Below are positions 1 through 6,168 of a stretch of DNA of 9,472 nt, piece after piece (the first letter of the stretch is position 1; each line of letters begins with the position of its first letter). This DNA is from Methanobacteriaceae archaeon (GTDB lineage: Archaea > Methanobacteriota > Methanobacteria > Methanobacteriales > Methanobacteriaceae), in the NCBI GenBank assembly GCA_900769095.1, contig CAAGFH010000138.1, positions 1 through 9,472 on the forward strand, written 5' to 3'. The notes under the pieces are model-generated. The model was not told the DNA's origin, made no database searches, and worked only from the letters and a program-made list of their open reading frames with translations. Position numbers and translations under genes: made by a program.

Positions 1-21
1 TACACGACGCTCTTCCGATCT
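1..21. other. Illumina sequencing adapter remnant
   Basis: The first 21 bases (beginning TACACGACGCTCTTCC and ending GATCT) match the 3' end of the Illumina TruSeq/universal Read 1 adapter. This is library sequence left at a contig end. The adapter happens to keep the portal frame open on the minus strand, so a naive translation would add seven false residues. Real phage sequence starts at about base 22. Confidence 0.97.
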
Positions 22-1020
22 ACCAGTGGTATCGATATTCGGAAACTCAATCTTTGCAAAGTCAGGAATAGTTACAACCGTTACACCATCTTGATTATTC
101 TTTTCCAATGCAGCTTTAACTCCACTGTGTACTTTTCGTTTGATAGCACTTGGTAAACTTAAGTTAGTCATCTTGTCATACTTCTCATCACCATTTACAC
201 CAATTGTTAAAACAGCAACCGCATTGATAACCTTATTCGCAATAGATTGTTCAACATCTTTCAGTTTCTTTTTGTGTAGAACATCATACATACCAGCAGT
301 AATCCATGATGTGCCTAAGTTTTGATTGCGTTTAAGTGTTCCGGTACGTAATACAAATGTTCTATCTTGAGGTAGCGTCACATATTGATTTTCTTCTTTG
401 TTCTTCAAGTACTTGTTATACATAGCTTCTGTTACAAAAGGGGAGAGGTTACTAAGTTGTAATTTACGATATGGTTCTTTCATATTTTCAAAATAAGCCA
501 TATCAATAAGACACACCCATTCACCATTTGAGCCACGATAAGCAGGGAAGATGTGTTTCATATCATCAAAGATAAGAGGGTAAAGGTTGTTTTTATCACC
601 AATCCACATTCCCACTAATGTTCCTGCTGTAGAAACTTGTTTTAAAGCATCGCGAGTCAAGCGTTTGTGTTTGATTTTGTGCATAGCTTTATTGATTAAT
701 GAAATATGTTTCTCATTATTCTTCGGTTTATCATGAGAATCAATTTTATAGTTCAATGTAGGAAGTGCTTCAATCAACTCGTATAATTGATGTATCTCTG
801 CAGATGAGATGTAATAATACTGAGCTAAATCTTCAATTTCTTTTTGAAACTGATCAGGATTAGAAAAGTAATCTTTTAGTTGTTTAGCATCGACTTCTTT
901 TACAATTCCTTGTGAGAAAAGGTTAGAGATAAATCCATCAACATAAGTTGAAACATACGATTGATAATCATTCACCATACGCTGATATTCTTCTGTATCT
1001 AATTCCATATTAGTTGTCAT
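22..1020 (-). CDS. Probable phage portal protein, N-terminal part (incomplete)
   Basis: Translating the minus strand from the ATG at 1020 gives an uninterrupted 333-codon frame to base 22, beginning MTTNMELDTEEYQRMVNDY; the rest lies outside the window. A strong ribosome binding site (AGGAGGTGA) sits just upstream, 27 bases after the terL stop. The portal call rests mainly on position: portal genes usually follow terL directly in tailed phages, where the portal forms the dodecameric DNA channel at one head vertex and docks the terminase motor. The visible part is soluble and mixed alpha/beta, with no signal peptide or membrane segment. A stretch near residues 145-200 (starting TAGTLVGMWIGDKNN, then a PLIFDDMKHIFPAY segment) fits portals I know from large Bacillus-type phages, but I cannot prove the family by eye. 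It could be another head protein. Confidence 0.62.
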
Positions 1021-1032
1021 TATTTCACCTCC

Positions 1033-1050
1033 TGTTTATTAATTTAATTA
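1033..1050 (-). repeat. Copy 1 of the intergenic motif TAAATTAATAA
   Basis: The plus strand reads TGTTTATTAATTTAATTA between the terL stop and the portal ribosome binding site. It shares its first 15 bases with the copy upstream of the PhoH gene. Confidence 0.6.
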
Positions 1051-1903
1051 CCAGTAGACTAAATCATCTTCATCAACGTCATATTCTTGGGTTTCTTCTT
1101 TTTCTAGAAACATAAATACATAGTACAAAGAATAAACTAGTGCAGAGTATCTATCTTTATCTATCTTTTTTTGTACCTGTTCAACGGTAATAGATTTTTG
1201 GGTATTCTTTAACCTTAAATTTGAAATTTCATCAATCAAATACTGAGTATGAATGTGAGCCTTTAATTCTTCAGTTTCATCTCCAGAGGAAGTTGCCTTA
1301 TTTTTGACATCATCAAACACTTTGAGTAATTTCAACTTACCTGTTTCTACATAGTCAATGAATGTCCTAATAATATCGGCATTAATCCCTTGAGCAGTTA
1401 AGTCATAAACAATTCTTGGAGCATTTGGGACATCTGGTTTTTGGTCAGTATTCATAGTATCAAAACAACCTAATTCAACATTTGTTTCAGGGTCAGTTAC
1501 ATCTTCTAAAAGTCTATCTATTAAACCCTTACCAATAACGTTACCATCAATTACAATAGCTTTTACTCTAGAGCGGGTTAAGTCTAGACTTCCACCGTAT
1601 TTATAGAACATTCTTTTAACTAATAAACTTTGGTCTTTGAAGTTAGTACCATTTGGTGGTTCAACGATATTAACCAATTGTATTTGTCTAATTACGCCAG
1701 CTTTGTTTCTGATTATTTTTAAAACAACAATTGCAGTTTTATTGTTACTTTGAGAATTACTTCGAGCAACGTCAACACCAAATACATATTCATTTAATGC
1801 AAAATTACCACGTTTATCTTTGGGACATTCTAGTTCAGCTTTATTGATTGTTCGTATTTCTAAAAGTTTAGATATATTAACAAGTGCTCCGTCCGTTGCG
1901 CCA
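1048..1903 (-). CDS. terL: Terminase large subunit, exon 2 (nuclease domain)
   Basis: This is the 3' exon of terL, encoding the RNase H-like nuclease that cuts concatemeric DNA during packaging. It has no start of its own: the frame is open upstream to the splice site and completes the Val codon split by the intron. Reading on gives GATDGALVNISKLLEIRT, then a typical first acidic strand GVDVAR (Asp about 354 of the spliced protein), a second strand KAIVIDGN (Asp about 429) and a C-terminal KDRYSAL (Asp about 560). These match the three-acid active site of TerL nucleases. An internal TTG at 1677 could be taken for a start, but the nuclease's first catalytic Asp lies upstream of it, so a protein starting there would lack the active site. 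The exon ends with TAA at 1048, followed by a short gap to the portal start. Confidence 0.9.
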
Positions 1904-2171
1904 CATTTAGTACCCTCGGTTTCCCGATATTTATTAGGGGATTAGACTATATCTTCAGCATATAAAATGCTGTCCTGCGCTTCCAAACAAGGAATTTCAC
2001 CTTGAATGTACTCCATAAAGGATAGTCGTTACACCTTCTCATATGATCCGGCACGGTATTATCATGTTAATTATTAATTTATAATTAACTTAGACTTCCA
2101 CCGTTAGCAGTTATTAACCACACCCTATATTTATAGGTTCACAGGATTTATAGTGAGCTATGCGCTTATTA
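1904..2171 (-). ncRNA. Group I self-splicing intron in terL (no ORF)
   Basis: These 268 bases separate the two halves of terL. P1: exon end AGTGGGT (2178-2172) pairs with guide GCTCACT (2158-2152), giving the U-G wobble exactly at the 5' splice site. P2-like hairpin: CCTAT/ATAGG (2137-2124). P3 candidate: CTGC (2110-2107) or TCCTGTG (2146-2140) with GCAG/CGCAGGA (1979-1973). P4: ACGGT (2104-2100) with ACCGT (2057-2053). P5: GTTAATTAT with ATAATTAAC (2089-2066). P7: GACTAT (2027-2022) with ATAGTC (1950-1945), followed by the other expected core elements. P8: CAGCAT/ATGCTG (1972-1956), then AAGATATAGTC as in phage introns. A hairpin TCGG-GAAA-CCGA (1927-1916) lies near the end. The intron ends in G at 1904. 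Extra hairpins between P7 and P3 (for example CAAGG/CCTTG) suggest subgroup IA. A possible P10 pairs GCGC in the P1 loop with GCGC in exon 2. No protein is encoded. A terL group I intron is known from Lactobacillus phage LL-H. Confidence 0.9.
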
Positions 2172-3100
2172 ACCCACTTACTCTCATAGTTCATTGCAAA
2201 AGCAGTAGCGGATGTAGTAGGGTCATTCTTTTTAGCAAGTAGTTGATTTTTAGTTTCACCACGTCCATAATGGCATGGTAATTCCCAACTTGCACCTAGT
2301 ACCATTTTTCCTTTTAATTCAGCCATTTCATCAATCATATTCAATATACGGTTGAATTCATCAGAACCTCTATAGCCGGAAGTTGTGACAAAGTTAATCA
2401 TCCCATTTAACTCATAAGGATTAATTATAGCTTCTTTACCAATAGTACGTCTAGGTACGTTGACAACAGGTTCAAGTGCATCTTTAAATAGGGAGTTGTT
2501 CAATAATGCACTTTCTTCTACATTTAATCTTCGTCTACGTTGACCTTTTGAAGATTGAGAATTGGCTAAAACTGAGTATGTAGCTCCAGAAGAGAAAGAG
2601 ACTTCAACTGAATCTTTGGTAAAAGAAGGTTTTCCTGCTAATTCATTTAGAAGAAGGGGATAGAATTTCATCAATTCTCTATGTTTATCTTCACTTATAG
2701 AAGCCGCGTTCTCGCGAGTTTGTGCTGACATCGAAACAGTAATATCAGGGAAGAATATACATGTGTGATAAATTGACATTAATTCAAGCATTGTTTTTCC
2801 AAATCCACGAGGAAATACTCCATATGTACTTACAAATCTACTCATGGAACGCAAAAATACTCTTTGGTCTAAATCTAAACGCATGCCGCCTTTTTCTGGA
2901 GTAATTAAGTCATACCAGAGATCTGGGAACCATTTTCCCCATGCAATAAATTCAGCCCAAGTGTCTAAATTTTCGTTAAAAGCATCTACTTGATCGCTAT
3001 TTGCTTGTACAGGACTATTGAATGCAGGGTCATCGTGCATTCTTGATGTACTTTTAGTTGTTTTAAAGTTTTTATTTTGGAAGTTTTTATAGCTACTCAT
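2172..3100 (-). CDS. terL: Terminase large subunit, exon 1 (packaging ATPase domain)
   Basis: This is the 5' exon of the DNA packaging motor. Numbering from the ATG at 3100: a Walker A-like motif FPRGFGKT at 96-103, a Walker B-like LNVEES at 192-197, and a coupling segment VTTSGYRG near 238-245, in the usual TerL order. The exon ends in ESKW plus two bases of a Val codon. Without splicing, translation runs 18 codons into the intron (starting NKRIAHYK) and stops at TAA 2114-2116, giving a nuclease-less protein. Spliced to 1903-1048 it gives 594 residues, a normal TerL length. The start is probably ATG 3100, which overlaps the upstream stop (ATGAGTAG) and has GGAAG eight bases before it. A GTG at 3109 would add three residues but overlaps that site. 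Confidence 0.92.
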
Positions 3101-4004
3101 CTTCTTCACTTCCGTAGTCTAATGATTGATTCATATAGTCGTTGTATCTTGCATCATAGAATTGCCAAATCTCTTTATATTCAGCTTCAGGCATTCCTTT
3201 TAAATCTCTAACATAGTTAATATAAAGCCACAAAGTAACATCTACATCATCTTTAGGTCTTCTAGTAAACTTAGGCAATACTTTTTGTAATTCAATTTTT
3301 TCTTCAACCATCCTGGCCAATTGACCAAAACCATCTAAACCTTGAGATAAATCAGCTTTACTCATTTGAGAAGGTTTAAGTTTACCAGCTTCAGCAGTAT
3401 CTTTCGCTAAAGCAGCCCAATCTTTTGCTTCCTTGATGTCACCTCTAGCTTTGGCTAATGTTTCTTTAACTTTGTTTACACAGTACTCACGCAAACATTC
3501 TTCATGCATAGTTGTAACTAACTGAAAACTAGGTCTTAATTGAATGAATTTCTTTTCAAATAAGATGTATTCATTATCAGGATAACCGTGACCATATTTT
3601 TCTTTTAGGCTTTCCAAGTCATAAGGAGTATCGAGTACTGGTGTCTCTTTATTATCTGTTACTTTTACTTTCTCTTTTTCAACTTTAGGTTTAAAATAAC
3701 TATCTTTCCAAGTTAGATTTCGATACTGCTTCATCCCTAAATTCTTCATATAAGTACCAAATATATCTCGATTGCTAGTAGCAGATTCTTCAACGGATGT
3801 TTCCCACAAATGTTCTATGAAAGCTCTATCAATCATTCTTAAGGTATCTTTAACCGACTCAATATTATTTAAATCAATTAAGTCTCTTATACACGTTTTA
3901 CAGTAAGGAATCTTACCGTTATGAAGAGGAGAAGGGGAAGCATAAAAATCAGCATCTCGTTTATCTTTTTCACATTTGGTACACTTTTTTTTTATAGTGG
4001 CCAT
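3093..4004 (-). CDS. Zinc-ribbon protein upstream of terL, candidate small terminase subunit
   Basis: A 303-residue soluble protein. It starts with a zinc-ribbon-like module, Cys8-x2-Cys11 and Cys35-x2-Cys38, which resembles the two ribbons in the neighbouring HNH protein. The middle is charged and Lys/Glu-rich (about 105-125, possibly a linker). The C-terminal half is mostly helical and ends in an acidic tail (SEEDE). I do not recognise a named family. Its place immediately before terL, with the terL ATG overlapping its stop codon, suggests tight translational coupling and makes a DNA-recognising small terminase subunit the best guess, though it is longer than typical TerS. It starts at the base right after the HNH stop codon, with AGAGGCGGTGA as ribosome binding site. 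Alternatives are another DNA-binding packaging factor or a phage-specific protein of unknown role. Confidence 0.6.
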   Translation of the reverse strand: MATIKKKCTKCEKDKRDADFYASPSPLHNGKIPYCKTCIRDLIDLNNIESVKDTLRMIDRAFIEHLWETSVEESATSNRDIFGTYMKNLGMKQYRNLTWKDSYFKPKVEKEKVKVTDNKETPVLDTPYDLESLKEKYGHGYPDNEYILFEKKFIQLRPSFQLVTTMHEECLREYCVNKVKETLAKARGDIKEAKDWAALAKDTAEAGKLKPSQMSKADLSQGLDGFGQLARMVEEKIELQKVLPKFTRRPKDDVDVTLWLYINYVRDLKGMPEAEYKEIWQFYDARYNDYMNQSLDYGSEEDE

Positions 4005-5084
4005 TTATATCACCGCCTCTAATACCACTTTTCTTTTTGTTTCAATAGACCAACTAATACCTGTCATAAATTCTGATAGTTGCTCATATGTATTATTTCT
4101 TGTTCCGTAAACATGATGGAAACTATCTTTCACAATAGGATTATGGCAGTCATGACAAAGTGTCATTCCGTTATTAATATCAAATCGCAAATCTTCATTA
4201 TTACTAAAATTCAAGATATGATGAGCTTCTAAATTGTTTTTATTTCCACAACACTGACATGCATGCATATCTCGCTGGAAAACAGAAATTCTCCAATTAG
4301 AATATTCCTCTGAGTTTCTAATTTTAGCGTTTTCAGCAGTTATACCACCTTGCCATCTTCCGTTACGTTCACCAATTAAAGGGTCATTGACTCTAGGATT
4401 ACTTTCTCCAGACCATTTTCCTTTTTTAATCTTACTTATATGGGCGCACTGATCTTCGGAACGTTTTCTACCGTACCAATAACTATTTTCTCCAACGTAT
4501 TTACCTTTTATAGATTCTGAGATTTTCCTTTTAGTTTCTTCACTTCTAATAAGTCCGTATAAAGGTGAATCAACACCGTACATTTTTTCGCTGTGTATTT
4601 TGTGAAGTCTTTTCATGGTTTCTTCTGATTTATTTACACTTAATCTCGTTGCTCTATCCATCAACTTTTTAATAGTTTCATTAGGATAGAATATTTCTAT
4701 TAGTTCTCTATTACTGTAATGAGGATATCTTTCCGTGAATAGTTTATTTTCCTCGTCACTCCATACTCTTCTTGGTTTTTTAACATATTTATCAGTCATA
4801 AAATGACCATCATTCCCACATTCTCGACAAACGTTTCTCAATCCGTCTTTACAAGCTTTGTCAGGAGGGAAGAACTTAATATCTGAAGCTAACTCTTGTT
4901 TACACTTTGCACAAAATTTATAACCATCTTTAGGTATTTTTGTTAATTTGTTGGTAAATTTATAACCTTGACATTCTTTACATTTATTAGCGAAACCATC
5001 TTGTGTACCGTTTTTCTTGAAAAAATAATCAGTGTTCATCGGTAAATTTCTTTTACATTCTTTACAACACTTTAATTCTTGCAT
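4005..5084 (-). CDS. HNH homing-type endonuclease with zinc ribbons and NUMOD3-like repeats
   Basis: A 359-residue modular nuclease. Two N-terminal zinc ribbons: Cys7/Cys10...Cys35/Cys38 and Cys58/Cys61...Cys86/Cys89. Then a SANT/Myb-like helix-turn-helix segment (about 106-150, starting RRVWSDEENKLF), and NUMOD3-like DNA-contact repeats (about 173-245, with SPLYG, GENSYWYGRKRSE and GERNGRW). A C-terminal HNH domain (about 262-330) has CQCC (276-279), the metal-binding HH at 288-289, NNGMTLC with Asn305 and Cys310, and HDCH to 314. This order is typical of free-standing phage homing endonucleases, which cut intron- or gene-lacking relatives and spread themselves. It starts at ATG 5084 with GGAGG eight bases upstream and abuts the next gene with no gap. 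HNH proteins beside terminases can also assist cos cleavage, but the NUMOD-type layout favours homing. Confidence 0.9.
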   Translation of the reverse strand: MQELKCCKECKRNLPMNTDYFFKKNGTQDGFANKCKECQGYKFTNKLTKIPKDGYKFCAKCKQELASDIKFFPPDKACKDGLRNVCRECGNDGHFMTDKYVKKPRRVWSDEENKLFTERYPHYSNRELIEIFYPNETIKKLMDRATRLSVNKSEETMKRLHKIHSEKMYGVDSPLYGLIRSEETKRKISESIKGKYVGENSYWYGRKRSEDQCAHISKIKKGKWSGESNPRVNDPLIGERNGRWQGGITAENAKIRNSEEYSNWRISVFQRDMHACQCCGNKNNLEAHHILNFSNNEDLRFDINNGMTLCHDCHNPIVKDSFHHVYGTRNNTYEQLSEFMTGISWSIETKRKVVLEAVI

Positions 5085-5123
5085 CTTTCAATTCCTCCAT
5101 TTATTTAAGTAGTTAAATTAAAA

Positions 5124-5152
5124 AGAGTGATCACTTGTTTAGCGACCACTCT
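5124..5152 (-). terminator. Intrinsic terminator overlapping the end of the small gene
   Basis: On the minus strand AGAGTGGTCGC (5152-5142) pairs with GTGATCACTCT (5134-5124), 11 pairs including two G-U, with a 7-base loop and a following TTTT. The 5' arm and loop encode the last codons (EWSLNK) of the upstream small gene, and the stop codon TGA lies at the start of the 3' arm. Confidence 0.8.
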
Positions 5153-5310
5153 GTTAAAGCTGTATTCAATTCTTCATTCCTACCGAACACCCAAAACCAT
5201 TTAGAATTTTGTTCGTGAAATCCTTTGTGTAAGTATTTAAAGTGTTTTTCATGTACTAAAAAATTCTTCAGTTTTGGACTGTAACAATAAAACAGTTCAT
5301 TTCTTTCCAA
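5131..5310 (-). CDS. Small conserved phage-type protein, DUF5659-like
   Basis: A 59-residue basic, aromatic-rich protein reading MERNELFYCYSPKLKNFLV, then a segment with KWFWVFGRNEELNTALTEW. The pattern (an FYCYS start, a short helix ending in FL, a basic turn, a WVF strand, then an EL..AL.EW helix) resembles the DUF5659 family of small phage and plasmid proteins, whose function I do not know. The family call is from memory of the pattern. I prefer the TTG start at 5310 because AAGGAG lies eight bases upstream; a GTG at 5319 opens the same frame but overlaps that ribosome binding site. It sits alone between two terminators, so it is likely made from its own transcript or from read-through. 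No signal peptide or membrane segment is visible. Confidence 0.65.
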   Translation of the reverse strand: MERNELFYCYSPKLKNFLVHEKHFKYLHKGFHEQNSKWFWVFGRNEELNTALTEWSLNK

Positions 5311-5319
5311 ATAAATCAC

Positions 5320-5505
5320 TCCTTGAAATTATTAAATGTTCAAATTAAAACTCAACACAAAAAGAACATTTTATAAAACACACAAAGTAGAGGGGAGGTA
5401 ACTACTTCATGTGTTTGGAAAATGTTCTTGAAAGGGGAAGGGATGATTTCGAGGTAATAAAACCTCAATGCTACACTCAAAATTAATTGAGTGCAGTTTG
5501 AAATT
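5320..5505 (-). other. Non-coding spacer with several hairpins downstream of the ClpP-like gene
   Basis: 186 bases with no plausible gene on either strand. In transcript order it holds three stem-loops: CACTCAA/TTGAGTG (5493-5474, loop of 6), GAGGT/ACCTC (5466-5451, loop of 6) and the large compound hairpin at 5429-5362. Between the last two lies a C-rich tract complementary to GGGGAAGGGATG (5434-5445). It may be a 3' untranslated region with stabilising hairpins before the terminator, or a short non-coding RNA. Confidence 0.5.
5362..5429 (-). terminator. Long compound hairpin, probable intrinsic terminator after the ClpP-like gene
   Basis: Three nested stems share one axis: AAGAACATTTT (5362-5372) with AAAATGTTCTT (5419-5429), AAACACA (5376-5382) with TGTGTTT (5410-5416), and AAGTAG (5385-5390) with CTACTT (5402-5407). 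They are separated by small internal loops, with an 11-base apical loop (5391-5401). In the transcript the hairpin runs straight into UUUUU. The 24 paired positions make it much longer than an ordinary terminator. Confidence 0.78.
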
Positions 5506-6087
5506 TTATTTAATCACTTCATCGTACATGTTGTACTTAGTGGATTCGTCAAATCCAATATACCAATCTGAAACTTTTTCTTGATGTTCATCTAAAATAT
5601 CCTGAGTAAGTGTAGTTTTAGAAATAATGTAATCATCATAAAGTTTCTGTAAGCGGTCATATTCTTTATCCAAACGTTTAACTTCTTGACGAGTACCACT
5701 AGCTCCTCCACGTAATTCGTGATAAAGAAGGGTAGCTCTGCGACCAATGAAACGTTTATGACCTGCTAGGAAAATAGGAAGACCCATGCTCATTGCGTAT
5801 GCAGGAACGTAAGTATATACAGGTGTCTTAGAAGTTTCGATAGCGTCCACAATTCCCCAACCGGAATACGCCTCGCCCCCAAAGGATGTAACGTACAACT
5901 TAATTGGCTTTCTCTGTTCTACAGGAACACCTTCATCTTCGATATTGATTTTATGAATCAGCGGCACAATGTTACTGATTGTATAAGAGCTAATATCTTC
6001 ATTAAGATAAATTACACGATCTTTAAACAAATCTTTCTCAACTTTATCCAAAAGGGGAGTCTTTTCTTCTTCTAATAAAAATTCCAT
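5506..6087 (-). CDS. ClpP-like serine protease (peptidase family S14), possible head protease
   Basis: A 193-residue protein (from the ATG) with the ClpP fold pattern. Numbered from the TTG at 6093: substrate-strand motif TSFGGEAYSGWG (69-80), nucleophile Ser102 in AMSMG, His125 in LLYHELRGG and Asp176 in VSDWY, which aligns with the catalytic Asp region of E. coli ClpP; the tail YNMYDEVI matches ClpP's EYGLVDSI. The triad is complete, and the length is typical of ClpP without the Clp propeptide. Phages use ClpP-like enzymes as prohead maturation proteases, which fits near terL and portal, but here it precedes the terminase genes, so a role with host Clp ATPases is also possible. Start choice: GGAGG (6102-6098) is 10 bases from ATG 6087 but only 4 from an in-frame TTG at 6093, so I prefer the ATG. 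Confidence 0.88.
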   Translation of the reverse strand: MEFLLEEEKTPLLDKVEKDLFKDRVIYLNEDISSYTISNIVPLIHKINIEDEGVPVEQRKPIKLYVTSFGGEAYSGWGIVDAIETSKTPVYTYVPAYAMSMGLPIFLAGHKRFIGRRATLLYHELRGGASGTRQEVKRLDKEYDRLQKLYDDYIISKTTLTQDILDEHQEKVSDWYIGFDESTKYNMYDEVIK

Positions 6088-6118
6088 ATTCAATCAACCT
6101 CCAAAAGTTTAATTTAGA

Positions 6119-6145
6119 GGCATCGGATAGTTAAACTATCATACC
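6119..6145 (-). promoter_or_regulatory. Hairpin in the leader of the ClpP-like gene
   Basis: On the minus strand GGTAT-GATAG pairs with CTATC-ATGCC around a TTTAA loop, with a two-base bulge. The inner part is also a 15-bp DNA palindrome, GATAGTT-A-AACTATC on the plus strand (6126-6140), which could be a dimeric protein-binding site. No T-run follows, so it is not a classical terminator. It lies between the metallophosphoesterase stop and the ClpP-like ribosome binding site. Confidence 0.5.
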
Positions 6146-6152
6146 TATTTCC

Positions 6153-6165
6153 TTATTAATTTAAT
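6153..6165 (-). repeat. Copy 2 of the intergenic motif TAAATTAATAA
   Basis: The plus strand reads TTATTAATTTAAT, directly downstream of the metallophosphoesterase gene and upstream of the palindromic leader hairpin of the ClpP-like gene. Confidence 0.55.
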
Positions 6166-6168
6166 CAT

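Noticed and set aside
140..325. 61-codon open frame on the plus strand
   Set aside because: It lies wholly inside the portal coding frame on the other strand, has no ribosome binding site and resembles no protein.
1048..1677. Separate 209-residue gene starting at TTG 1677
   Set aside because: The frame is open upstream and includes the first catalytic Asp of the TerL nuclease, so this is the end of exon 2 and not an independent gene.
1904..2171. Frameshift or pseudogene as the cause of the split terL
   Set aside because: Removing exactly this segment restores the frame, and the segment has group I intron pairings and splice-site features.
5308..5356. Possible promoter before the small gene (TTGAGT and an AATAAT-like box on the minus strand)
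   Set aside because: Neither box is close enough to consensus at proper spacing to stand out in such AT-rich DNA.
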